Origin: Lachnospiraceae bacterium | GTDB lineage: Bacteria; Bacillota; Clostridia; Lachnospirales; Lachnospiraceae | NCBI GenBank assembly: GCA_017622505.1 | Contig: JAGAQZ010000052.1 | Span: 1 to 41,637 of the forward strand | Direction of reading: 5' to 3' | DNA: 41,637 bases | In this document: one piece after another, positions 15,400 to 23,543 of the stretch | Numbering within the stretch: the stretch's first letter is position 1 | Layout: the number at the start of each line of letters is the position of its first letter | Notes under the pieces: model-generated | Databases searched by the model: none | What the model was told of the DNA's origin: nothing | Seen by the model: the letters and a program-made list of their open reading frames with translations, nothing else | Translations under genes and position numbers: made by a program

Positions 15400-18117
15400 C
15401 TATTCTTTAACAAGAATATCTCCACATTCAACATCTTCTCCGGAAACATTTTTTAGAACAATAGAAACATCATCACCAACATATGCAAAATTAACATTTT
15501 GGTGAGATTTTTCTATTTCCTCGACAACAGTCGTGAGCACTCTTTGATTCTCATGATATATACTTACAGCATCACCAACACCTATAACTCCATATTCAAT
15601 TGTGCCGACAATGACAATTCCTTTATTTGTAGCTGTATCGACATTATTTATCGGCATGCTAGCCTTGAAATTTTCATCAGCCATTTCCTCGCCACAATCA
15701 TCATCCTGTTCATCAAGATATTTACATTCAGAAAGAATATTGTCTGTAATAATAGTAGCTGAAGCAATCCTATCTTTAATGTTTAAAGCTAAAGATTTTT
15801 TGCTATCCCTAAATTCTTCTAAAACTTCTCCATATATTTTCATTAATTTATATAGTTTTTCAATATCGACATTTTTGTTAGCATACGAATAATCGCCAAT
15901 CTTCAGTCTATCATTTCGAGAATCTGACTCAATATGATAATAATCGGATTCGTCTTTTATAATTCGATGTAAAAAACCAGGCCCCGTTACACACACTTTA
16001 TCTGACGTGAATATAATATCTACATTTTTGGGACTTCTGTCATTTAATATAGCTACTACATCTTTTTCGTAATTCTTTGATATCTTGGTCAATATATTAC
16101 TATTCCTCTTCAAATAACTACCAAACTTATGACCTCCTTTAACATAAAACTCCATATTTTTTGAGTTTCTAACTATGTCATTTTCTTTTTCAGTAATTTT
16201 TTCTTCTTTCATCCTATCAATCAATTTATTGACTTTTTCATTTTCTTTTACTCTAACATTAAAATCTTCGCCAAAAATTTCTTCAATAGAAGTAATATTA
16301 TTAATCTTTTTTTCCGTTGTATAATTATATTTATTCTGTTTAATATCACTCCTTAATGAAAATTCATATAAGCACGAATCCATTGTCGATACTTCTGACA
16401 TGTCTGATATTTTCTGAATTCTCATTACGATTTCATCAGTAATATTTTTAAACGCCACTTCAAAAATTCCTTCAAAAGACATATCTCGTTTCTCTGGAGA
16501 AGACTCCTTGCTACTTTGTACCTTTCTTCGTTCCTCCGGCGAACAAAGCATATCTTTGAACTTCGGAATAGCAGAAATCTTACGTTTCACCTCTTGCAAA
16601 AAAGATATACCTGCATTCTCATCAAGCAATATCTTAATGTCGTCACTTATTGCCTTTATAAAAACAGCCATTGAAGAAGTAATATCCGCTTTTTCTTTGC
16701 ACATCATCTCATATTTATTTTCACATTTATTGATATATACTTTTAACACATATGCATAATTATCCTGCATTTGTTTCTTTTGAAAATATATAAATTCTTT
16801 GGTAAGTTTTCTTTTCTCTTCTTCAGTTTTGGGTATAACAACCGGCATCGGAAAGAGACATTCTTTACCTTCTACCCTAGATGCTAACAACTCATATTTA
16901 TCTTTATATGCCATCCTTCCCTCTATCACATTAGACACATACAAACGGCTCAAAAGTTGAGCATTCATTTTCATATTATATTTTTCATTTATAAGCATAT
17001 TCAGCAATTTACATGTTTCATCTATAGCGCCTATTTTTAAGTAAGAAACTGCACAAATCTGCAATACATCAAATGCATTCCCTGAAGATTTCCTCGCCTT
17101 ATCCAATAATGACTTTTGTTTTTCTATATTCTCCGGAACCATATCTAAAAGATCAAACATTTCCAATGCACAAGATGCAACCAACTGATCTTCTCTCATC
17201 AAATTATGTTCCGTTATTTTAAAGAAGTATTCAAAATGCTCAATAGCACGTTCTCTATACTCTCTTCTAATTGATTCAGAAAAGCTTCTATCTTGATAAA
17301 TCGAACTCGCTGCATTTCCTAAATAATACCAAAACGGCGGATAGGCCTTAAAGTATTCCTTAATATACTCTAATCTCTCATATCGCCGTAAATCATCTTC
17401 ATCCAGCAATATGTTGTTATACTGCGAAATTTGTCTCTCGGTAATTCTATATTCATCTGGAAAGTTATATTCATCAGCTAATCTCCACGCCGTGTCAAAC
17501 AACTCCCTACGTAACCCATGAAACTGTTCTAATGCAGAGCGTTGTAATTCCCATTCAGAACGTTCTTTCTCTAAATCAATTTTGGAACGTTCTCTTCGAT
17601 AATTCATATAACCGATACCTACTTGTGTAGCAAGCGCTACAGCCATTCCAACCGGTGTCCCTCCAGCAACAATCATTGTAGGATTTGGAACAGCAGCCCA
17701 AATTGCATCTTTAACCTTTTTCTGATACTCTTTTTCTAACAGTTTTCGGTCGCCATCCTGCAATCTAAAAAACATTATTACATCCAAAATCTGCTTTAAA
17801 ATTCGTAGCAAAGACTCATCTTTTGGCATTTCCTCAAGATTTAAATTATTTAATATTGCATCATACTCTCTCTCCATAAACTGTAAATCATTGTAATCAA
17901 TAATCTGAGATATAGAGACTGTACATAAATTCAACGCGTAGGCAGCCCGCAGTTTTTCCTCTTCTGATTTTAGTATTTTAGTCTCTTCCTCATCTTTCGA
18001 AGAAACAAATTGTTCGAGTATAGTTGCTAACATTTGGTTATTCTTTTGAGTTTCCTCCAAATTTTCTTGAGTTTTTAACAAAACATCCATCTTTTTTGAA
18101 TCATAAATTTTCCACAT
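15400..18117 (-). CDS. 905-aa protein with C-terminal EF-Tu domain-2-like barrel
   Basis: Regions seen: an N-terminal coiled coil (10-60); a Gly-rich hydrophobic stretch, AGGTPVGMAVALATQVGIGY (151-170), followed by a charged helix; a conserved-looking GLRRELFDTAWRLADEYNFP block (201-220); helical repeats resembling TPR (230-420); a coiled, charged middle (430-660); a segment at 685-765 (AILNDRSPKNVDIIFTSDKV, then LKIGDYSYANKNVDIEKLY) resembling PH-like domains; and residues 831-905, which follow EF-Tu domain 2 closely (GTIEYGVIGVGDAVSIY, then VGDDVSIVLKNVSGEDVECGDIL). No GTPase motifs are present, so it is not an elongation factor. It starts 7 nt after the EEP gene, whose stop overlaps its AGGGGG ribosome site. 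Probably the partner of that nuclease. Confidence 0.6.
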   Translation of the reverse strand: MWKIYDSKKMDVLLKTQENLEETQKNNQMLATILEQFVSSKDEEETKILKSEEEKLRAAYALNLCTVSISQIIDYNDLQFMEREYDAILNNLNLEEMPKDESLLRILKQILDVIMFFRLQDGDRKLLEKEYQKKVKDAIWAAVPNPTMIVAGGTPVGMAVALATQVGIGYMNYRRERSKIDLEKERSEWELQRSALEQFHGLRRELFDTAWRLADEYNFPDEYRITERQISQYNNILLDEDDLRRYERLEYIKEYFKAYPPFWYYLGNAASSIYQDRSFSESIRREYRERAIEHFEYFFKITEHNLMREDQLVASCALEMFDLLDMVPENIEKQKSLLDKARKSSGNAFDVLQICAVSYLKIGAIDETCKLLNMLINEKYNMKMNAQLLSRLYVSNVIEGRMAYKDKYELLASRVEGKECLFPMPVVIPKTEEEKRKLTKEFIYFQKKQMQDNYAYVLKVYINKCENKYEMMCKEKADITSSMAVFIKAISDDIKILLDENAGISFLQEVKRKISAIPKFKDMLCSPEERRKVQSSKESSPEKRDMSFEGIFEVAFKNITDEIVMRIQKISDMSEVSTMDSCLYEFSLRSDIKQNKYNYTTEKKINNITSIEEIFGEDFNVRVKENEKVNKLIDRMKEEKITEKENDIVRNSKNMEFYVKGGHKFGSYLKRNSNILTKISKNYEKDVVAILNDRSPKNVDIIFTSDKVCVTGPGFLHRIIKDESDYYHIESDSRNDRLKIGDYSYANKNVDIEKLYKLMKIYGEVLEEFRDSKKSLALNIKDRIASATIITDNILSECKYLDEQDDDCGEEMADENFKASMPINNVDTATNKGIVIVGTIEYGVIGVGDAVSIYHENQRVLTTVVEEIEKSHQNVNFAYVGDDVSIVLKNVSGEDVECGDILVKE

Positions 18118-18124
18118 AATTGCA

Positions 18125-19036
18125 TTACCCCCTAATATTAAATTTCATCATAACAGGAACATGATCCGAAATATTCTTTGAATATTTTTCATAATCATCT
18201 GAATAATATTTTTTAATAGCATTAATTCTTTCACAATTGATGTACGAATCACTAAAGCGCTTTTCATCATACGAAAAATGGTCATAATTACTAGCGAATG
18301 CATTACTCTCATCTTTCTTTTCATCATCATTGGTTTTTACCAATGTCGACAGTGATGATTGTACCGTTCTAATAACTTTAGAACTATTCCCATCCGCAAT
18401 GGTGAACTGTTCAAGCAAGTAAGGTGCTCCAGCCGTCGAACTTGGCAGATTCAGATTATAATCACCTAGTAGAATGGTATAAGCCGGTCTATTATTTCCA
18501 TATCTTTTATCTGCTTCTTTGGCATAAATTGCTTTAGTCAATACATTAAATTCATTTTTTCGCATTGCTACTGCGCCTGGTGTATTCTCTGCAACACTAC
18601 TGCCCTTTGTAAATCTTATATGCGTGTTAATCAATCTGATCTCTATATAAGGACCCTTTATCGGGAAAAATCGTGCATAATATGGCTCCCTTATCAAGTC
18701 CGTCTGACCTTCTTGTCTATCAATTCGATACTGTTTATAGATTCTTGGTGCATATTGCCTTTTTAAACCGCATTCTGATGCATTTGCCAATTCAAATTTA
18801 TCCGCATTCCAAATAAACGCATAATCATTTACAACTTCATCCGCCATTCCACACCATGTCACTCTGCCAAAACATTTCAATGCATCAAGAATCCTGTTTA
18901 GTGCTCCCGGACCCTTTATTTCCTGTAGTGCAACTATATCAAATCCTTCTCCATAAATTATTTCAGCAAATTTCTTGGTATCTTTTGTCGTTCCAGCGCC
19001 AAAATTTAAACAATTAAAAGAACCTATCTTGTACAT
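18125..19036 (-). CDS. endonuclease/exonuclease/phosphatase (DNase I-like) family protein
   Basis: A 303-residue protein with all EEP-fold signatures: N8 in GSFNCLNFG, E39 in VALQEI, H139 in LINTHIRF, D192/N194 in LLGDYNLN, D252/H253 in NYDHF and the D291-H292 pair in SDHVPV. It should be a metal-dependent phosphodiesterase acting on DNA, RNA, a nucleotide or a phospholipid; no signal peptide is present, so it acts in the cytoplasm. The ATG at 19036 is chosen because GATAGGGGG lies just before it; an upstream in-frame TTG is less likely. Encoded directly ahead of the 905-aa protein as a two-gene unit. Confidence 0.85.
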   Translation of the reverse strand: MYKIGSFNCLNFGAGTTKDTKKFAEIIYGEGFDIVALQEIKGPGALNRILDALKCFGRVTWCGMADEVVNDYAFIWNADKFELANASECGLKRQYAPRIYKQYRIDRQEGQTDLIREPYYARFFPIKGPYIEIRLINTHIRFTKGSSVAENTPGAVAMRKNEFNVLTKAIYAKEADKRYGNNRPAYTILLGDYNLNLPSSTAGAPYLLEQFTIADGNSSKVIRTVQSSLSTLVKTNDDEKKDESNAFASNYDHFSYDEKRFSDSYINCERINAIKKYYSDDYEKYSKNISDHVPVMMKFNIRG

Positions 19037-19092
19037 ATTTCCCCCTATCACATTTATTTTGGTAAACAACCCTTTGCTATTTATACTGCATA

Positions 19093-19121
19093 TTATACCA
19101 TTAATCTCCTAACTTCTACAT
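19093..19121 (-). promoter_or_regulatory. possible promoter of the EEP/905-aa operon
   Basis: A perfect TATAAT (19093-19098, minus strand) lies about 57 nt upstream of the EEP start. The -35 region is poor (TGTAGA at 17 nt), so regulation or an activator is possible. Confidence 0.4.
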
Positions 19122-19331
19122 TATTTAATCATACAATATACCTGCATTACTTGCGTTAAAATCTAATTTTTTGTAGCAATTCTTGTACCTTGTTTTTAAA
19201 TAATACCTTTTTTACTGTCCCATAAACATCTCTTTTGGTTTCTTTTATCTAATGTATACATTATATACTCCACGCATAAGTTATTCAAGAATTAGTTTTC
19301 TTATATAATTATAACAAACGGAGGTATATAT

Positions 19332-19535
19332 ATGCTTCGATTACGAATTTTAGAAATATTACAAGAACAAAATCATACAAAATACTGGCTTTATAAACAA
19401 ATGGATATGAGTTATCAAAACTTTAATCGAATTGTTAATAACGAAACCTCCTCTATTCGTTTTGACATTCTTGATAAAATTAGCAAAATCCTCTCAGTCC
19501 CAGTAGGAGAACTTTTTGACCAAAATAATACCTAA
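19332..19535 (+). CDS. XRE-family HTH regulator (YozG-like)
   Basis: A 67-residue Cro/CI-type DNA-binding protein consisting of only the helix-turn-helix domain: KYWLYKQMDMSYQNFNRIVNN is the recognition region (about residues 17-37) and SIRFDILDKISKILSVPVGELFD the C-terminal half. ACGGAGGTATATAT precedes the ATG and a TATAAT is at 19304-19309. It is one of only two rightward genes of the element, divergent from the EEP/905-aa operon and convergent with the HExxH gene. It probably regulates the divergent operon or its own promoter. Confidence 0.85.
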   Translation: MLRLRILEILQEQNHTKYWLYKQMDMSYQNFNRIVNNETSSIRFDILDKISKILSVPVGELFDQNNT

Positions 19536-19546
19536 ACTTTAAACAA

Positions 19547-19576
19547 AAGCGGGAACGATATACTCGTTCCCGCTTT
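19547..19576. terminator. bidirectional terminator between HTH and HExxH genes
   Basis: GCGGGAACGA-TATAC-TCGTTCCCGC is a perfect 10-bp GC-rich stem flanked by A-rich and T-rich tracts, stopping transcription from both sides. Confidence 0.9.
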
Positions 19577-19599
19577 ATTGATTAATTTAATCCCACCTA

Positions 19600-20244
19600 T
19601 TACTTTACTAATTCTATTCCTTTAAAAAAATTTGCACTATCATACCCGAATACAGTTCCTAATGAATATCCCATTCTGATATCTAAATCTATACTTTTTA
19701 GAAAAAATAAAATATCGTGTGTTCCACCCATACTATACACAATCTGACCACCAGCCACCATAGCATGAGCGCTTATTAATTGATCCAAATTATGAACCTT
19801 TTTCTTCAAAGAACTGTACAACGCCCATAACAAGGAATCTCTGTAAAATGTAGGAATGCAATTTAGGACATCTTCATGTAAGTGTATCATTTCATGCAAT
19901 AAAATATAATCTTCATTCATATGCTCTGCAGAAATACATAAAACCTTGTCCAAACAATTAAAAAACGCAATATTATTTGTGTCATCTATTATCTCTGTTT
20001 TATAAGCATTATACGAAAAATATTCCAGTTCATCCGGGCTCTCGATCCTCTGTTCAATCCACTCATGTTTTTTTACAGCAATTTCGCATTTAATCAACTC
20101 TTGTATACAACCACCTTCAAACAACATATCGTCAAAAAGGTCTCCAAAGTCATACAATCGATCATGCAATTCTTTATCTCTTGTAGTTGCTTGATTCTGA
20201 TACCAGTCCAAAAATTCTTCATCACTCATCCCATATTTATCCAT
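19600..20244 (-). CDS. HExxH putative zinc metallopeptidase
   Basis: A 214-residue soluble protein. LLHEMIHLHED contains the zincin motif H117-E118-M-I-H121, with His123 close by. This resembles SprT/ImmA-type cytoplasmic peptidases. The third zinc ligand is unclear, with His162 in ISAHAMVAGG and Glu124 among the candidates. The remainder is not recognised. GCGGAGGATAAA precedes the ATG. The HTH gene at 19332 points at it from the other side; HTH plus HExxH pairs are familiar as phage-type repressor/antirepressor modules (ImmR/ImmA), but here the genes are convergent rather than co-directional. A peptidase role is inferred. Confidence 0.55.
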   Translation of the reverse strand: MDKYGMSDEEFLDWYQNQATTRDKELHDRLYDFGDLFDDMLFEGGCIQELIKCEIAVKKHEWIEQRIESPDELEYFSYNAYKTEIIDDTNNIAFFNCLDKVLCISAEHMNEDYILLHEMIHLHEDVLNCIPTFYRDSLLWALYSSLKKKVHNLDQLISAHAMVAGGQIVYSMGGTHDILFFLKSIDLDIRMGYSLGTVFGYDSANFFKGIELVK

Positions 20245-20549
20245 TTTATCCTCCGCTTTATACTAATCATCTAAACATCTGCAACTCTTGCTGTAAACAT
20301 TTTTTATATTATTTCCACCGTTTGATACGAAAGCCTAAATTAGATTCTTCCATCGTCATATAATTTTGTTGTCCGACCTATTAAAATAATCAAATAGTAT
20401 TTCTTTATCCAAGTTTACTCTACTTCCGTAGCAGATGAAAAGTACTTATATCATAGTAATTGTTTGCTCCTTTTTGCCTGGAAATGCCGTATTTTGCACG
20501 ATACTCCGACATTATGGTTAAATTGTTGTTTGGTTGTCAATTAGGCAAA
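20245..20549. other. intergenic region without a supported gene
   Basis: About 305 bp. A minus-strand frame of 30 codons (20420-20512) has no ribosome site, and a 14-codon frame lies nearer the HExxH gene. Either may be a relic. No strong hairpin or promoter is visible beyond AT-rich sequence upstream of 20244. Confidence 0.5.
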
Positions 20550-21653
20550 TTAATACAATCGTAACTGTTTAATATTTGACCATAATTTTTCCTCTTCCAA
20601 TATTTTTTCATACTGCTCATTATGTTCAATTTCAAATGATAACAAAATCCACTCCACGGTGTATTCTACTTCATTTATCATATTAAAGACTACTCCAATA
20701 ACTGTTTCCAACGCAAATTTATATTTAAATACTCGCAAAACAAATTCTATAAATTCTTTATTTTCAACAAATGGAATTTCTGTCAAGTACAAATATCCCA
20801 CCTTATTACCTGTATCAATCAGAAAATGATTGATTGTTTCTTCTTTTTTCATACAATGCTCTACACATATTTGCCAACGTAACATGAAATCATGTACTGT
20901 ATTGCGATTTGACTTAAGCAAATATTTTAAAGTTTGTTTATATTCTTCTTTATTATATAATTCGCCATCTAATAACCTCTCTTGAAAACTTTTTATAACG
21001 AATTTAAATCCTTCTATCGCATTCTGATCAATATATTTATTTCCATTTACCAGTGCAATAAAGTAATCAATCATCCCTTCTTCATTTTCTATCTTGGATA
21101 AAGTTGTCAATCCTTCATCGATTTCATTAATAAACAAATCCGGAAATGTACTTTCAAAGAAAGCACTACGCATTTCTATATATGAAACAATATCATACGG
21201 AATTGCAATACGTTCTAATACCATTCTGAAATCATCCATGCTAAACACGTTAATACGTAAATCATTATTTTTTGAAGATGTATGTATTTGCTTATATTCA
21301 CTATCATTTGAATCAAAAATAATCACCGGATAAATTTGTTTTTGATTTTCTAAAACAACTTTTTCTCCAGTATAACTTTCTACCTCTATTATATTTCCAC
21401 TTCTTATCTTACTTATTGTATCTTTAATCTGGCTCACAGCTTTTTTATATACTTTCTTCTGTAACCAATCCTGTGCTGTACTTCCATTCTTCTCTTTAAT
21501 TTGGAAAATAACATACGCATCTTGAAATTCCACCAATCCATCACACAATTCTTGTTTCTGTTTCCCAGCATAGACATATAAATCTCTATATACAAATTCT
21601 TTGAAGAAATAATCAATCAAAATGTTCGTACACTGTAATTCCGAGCCCGTCAT
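20550..21653 (-). CDS. PD-(D/E)XK-like nuclease of unknown family
   Basis: A 367-residue soluble protein. The N-terminal 80 residues look like a restriction-enzyme fold: E5 in a first helix, D38 in ELCDGLVEF, then AYVIFQIKEK with Q51-x-K53, giving D-x12-QxK, a variant seen in Mrr-like and other nucleases. The following helices (AVSQIKDTISKIR) and strands (YPVIIFDS, LRINVFSMDDF) fit such a core. The C-terminal 200 residues are helical and unrecognised. AAGGAGATGAGAAA precedes the ATG, and a TATAAT at 21686-21691 lies upstream; the gene is flanked by terminators and appears monocistronic. Probably a stand-alone cargo nuclease, possibly defence-related. Confidence 0.55.
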   Translation of the reverse strand: MTGSELQCTNILIDYFFKEFVYRDLYVYAGKQKQELCDGLVEFQDAYVIFQIKEKNGSTAQDWLQKKVYKKAVSQIKDTISKIRSGNIIEVESYTGEKVVLENQKQIYPVIIFDSNDSEYKQIHTSSKNNDLRINVFSMDDFRMVLERIAIPYDIVSYIEMRSAFFESTFPDLFINEIDEGLTTLSKIENEEGMIDYFIALVNGNKYIDQNAIEGFKFVIKSFQERLLDGELYNKEEYKQTLKYLLKSNRNTVHDFMLRWQICVEHCMKKEETINHFLIDTGNKVGYLYLTEIPFVENKEFIEFVLRVFKYKFALETVIGVVFNMINEVEYTVEWILLSFEIEHNEQYEKILEEEKLWSNIKQLRLY

Positions 21654-21717
21654 TTTCTCATCTCCTTTTATTAACTTACTCTTATATTATATCGTCACCC
21701 TCATCATTTTTCCATAG

Positions 21718-21741
21718 AAAAAGCTCCAGTATAACTGGAGC
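21718..21741 (-). terminator. intrinsic terminator
   Basis: On the minus strand GCTCCAGT-TAT-ACTGGAGC is a perfect 8-bp stem followed by TTTTT. It isolates the nuclease gene at 21653 from the int module. Confidence 0.85.
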
Positions 21742-21928
21742 GTCTCTGCTATGTAACAATGCTATACTACTTTATAATTTTTCTATGATACTGCTTTTGC
21801 ATTATTTTTTCAATCTTAACTTGTTCTTTTGTGAATTAATCCTTATTCTGCTCTAAAATTTCATTTTTCAAAGAATAACATTTAGTTTCTTACTGGATTA
21901 GAAAGATGCAATGCCTGAAATAACAAAG

Positions 21929-21957
21929 CTAAAGGCTGCAAATATCTGCAGCCTTTG
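21929..21957 (-). terminator. terminator of the helicase-xis-int-HBD operon
   Basis: AAAGGCTGCA and TGCAGCCTTT form a perfect 10-bp stem about 10 nt after the HBD gene stop. The downstream tract is only moderately T-rich, and a second terminator at 21718-21741 follows. Confidence 0.7.
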
Positions 21958-21966
21958 TAACCATCA

Positions 21967-22257
21967 CTAATTAACAAAATATATCGGTCTTATAACCTTC
22001 TTCCCCTTTTGATAACATTCCAAAACATCCTTAAAAGTTTCATAGGAATTACAAGTTCTATGTAAGTCGCCTACAAGAATATTATAGTATTGATAATCTT
22101 TCGGCATGTGTTCTTCCGCAAATTCAATACTTTCATCTATTGAATCGCATTTTTTATAAATAGCATCAGGGAATCCATAAGTATATTCACTACACTTCTT
22201 CCACGAATCATATATTCCTATCCTTCTGCCACGACAAACAACATAAAAACTATTCAT
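21967..22257 (-). CDS. stand-alone RNase H1 N-terminal (viroplasmin) domain protein
   Basis: A 96-residue protein. Residues 3-50 match the hybrid-binding domain of RNase H1, also called the caulimovirus viroplasmin domain: FYVVCRGRRIGIYDSWKKC, then GFPDAIYKKCDSIDESIEF. This domain binds RNA:DNA hybrids or double-stranded RNA through the small beta sheet. No catalytic RNase H domain is attached. The remaining 45 residues are not recognised. The ATG lies inside the end of the integrase gene (8-nt overlap), so its translation is coupled to integrase. A role in integration, element replication or R-loop sensing is possible; none is shown. Confidence 0.8.
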   Translation of the reverse strand: MNSFYVVCRGRRIGIYDSWKKCSEYTYGFPDAIYKKCDSIDESIEFAEEHMPKDYQYYNILVGDLHRTCNSYETFKDVLECYQKGKKVIRPIYFVN

Positions 22258-23494
22258 TTTTTGTCTCCTTTCTTTGAGGCAATCTTACAATTTGCCTAAC
22301 TCCTTTGTCAGTTACTAATTTTTTACGAATTGCAATGTAATACTTTCGGGTAGTAGACTCCAGGTCACCAATATATGCAGCAATTTCTTCCACTTTCCAA
22401 CCTTGCTCGTACATTTGAGTAGCAAAGGTTTTACGGAATGTATGTAAGCCACCTTTTACATCATTTAAACCGGCATTCTTAAGTATTACTTCCATTCGAT
22501 GTTCTAAATTGGGGGCTGTATTCATACGCCCTGTCATAGTAGGTGCAATTAATAACTCTTTATCCGGCGGTGATTTATGCCTTAAATAGATTCTCTTCAA
22601 TACTTGCAGAGCATCATCTGAAAGTTCAATCACCCTTGCACGCTGATTTTTAGTACTATCTTCGTACATGACATAATTATTGTCATCATCAGATTTCTTA
22701 TTACGATTTTTTATCATTGAAGCACTTTTACCAATCGTCAAAACCCGATTCTCCCAATCAACATTCTTCCATCTTAAGGCTATCAACTCTCCACATCGCA
22801 TACCGGTATATAATAAAAACAACATATAATCACCTGCAAAGTATACATATTTTCCTCTTTTATTTACCTTCGTTGCTTCCACTTCAAAAATTGTAACTTC
22901 CTTATCTGAAAAAACAGAAACATCAGCCTCATCTGCTTCTTTTTGCTCCATTTTCTTTAAGCGCTTAACCAACTTGGGCTTGACTGCTTCAACAGGATTT
23001 TTTTCAAGCATCCCCTGCAATACTGCCCAAGAAAACGCAGCATTAAGGACGTCCAAAGTTTTTGTAATCGAAGACTCAGACAATTTTTCTTCATTTATCA
23101 ATGCAAGAATGTGTGATTCAATATCTGTTGAAAGTACTGTGTGAATCTGCATTTTACCAATTTCATATTTTTCAATTTGATTTACAATAGTACATTCTCG
23201 CCTGTCAATAGACTTGTGCTTTAATTCATTATTATCCACCTGATAACGAAGATGTTTATTGCACAAATCAGCCACACTGTTTCTTTCATCAACCTTGACT
23301 AAAGAACGTTTGTGATACCATTCTGCCTCTTTCTTGCTCATCAATTTAATACAGGCCGCTTTGGAAGTAGATGTTACAGTAATTATCTTCCTCTGTCCGT
23401 TCTCCTTATATCCACAAGATTTTCTGTGTGTTACTGTGCCATCCGAATTAATTTTAAACGAACCTGCACCCTTAGCATTTCTTTTACTTTCCAT
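22250..23494 (-). CDS. int: tyrosine recombinase/integrase of the element
   Basis: A 414-residue phage-type integrase. The N-terminal 60 residues (GAGSFKINSDGTVTHRKSCGY) look like the arm-binding domain; a SAM-like core-binding domain lies at about 70-170. The catalytic domain shows R233 in TGMRCGELIALRW, H351/R354 in GLHTFRKTFA, and Tyr385 or Tyr386 in STTRKYYIAI. The usual His in the LGH box reads IGD (376-377), a known variation. It should catalyse integration into and excision from the tRNA-Gln att sites. TTAGGAGGAAAAT precedes the ATG. It follows the excisionase gene, separated by a hairpin. Confidence 0.95.
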   Translation of the reverse strand: MESKRNAKGAGSFKINSDGTVTHRKSCGYKENGQRKIITVTSTSKAACIKLMSKKEAEWYHKRSLVKVDERNSVADLCNKHLRYQVDNNELKHKSIDRRECTIVNQIEKYEIGKMQIHTVLSTDIESHILALINEEKLSESSITKTLDVLNAAFSWAVLQGMLEKNPVEAVKPKLVKRLKKMEQKEADEADVSVFSDKEVTIFEVEATKVNKRGKYVYFAGDYMLFLLYTGMRCGELIALRWKNVDWENRVLTIGKSASMIKNRNKKSDDDNNYVMYEDSTKNQRARVIELSDDALQVLKRIYLRHKSPPDKELLIAPTMTGRMNTAPNLEHRMEVILKNAGLNDVKGGLHTFRKTFATQMYEQGWKVEEIAAYIGDLESTTRKYYIAIRKKLVTDKGVRQIVRLPQRKETKNE

Positions 23495-23513
23495 ATTTTC
23501 CTCCTAAAATTTT

Positions 23514-23536
23514 GGCTCGGTGAGTAACACCGAGCC
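23514..23536 (-). promoter_or_regulatory. hairpin in the xis-int gap
   Basis: GGCTCGGTG and CACCGAGCC form a perfect 9-bp stem with a 5-nt loop; on the minus strand AAAATTTT and then AGGAGG of int follow. It may set the xis:int ratio as a weak terminator, attenuator or mRNA processing site. Confidence 0.6.
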
Positions 23537-23543
23537 AGTTAAA

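Noticed and set aside
15400..15640. EF-Tu-like C-terminus taken as a fragment of a tuf gene
   Set aside because: It is in frame with an 830-residue protein, has no GTPase or domain 3 remnants, and ends in a normal stop before a terminator. A domain fusion is more likely than a pseudogene.
19332..20244. Classical toxin-antitoxin pair
   Set aside because: The HTH and HExxH genes are convergent with a terminator between them, whereas toxin-antitoxin genes are normally co-directional and coupled. Kept only as a possible regulator/peptidase link.
20420..20512. 30-codon minus-strand frame upstream of the HExxH gene
   Set aside because: No ribosome site and no recognisable product. It could be a relic, but cannot be supported as a gene.
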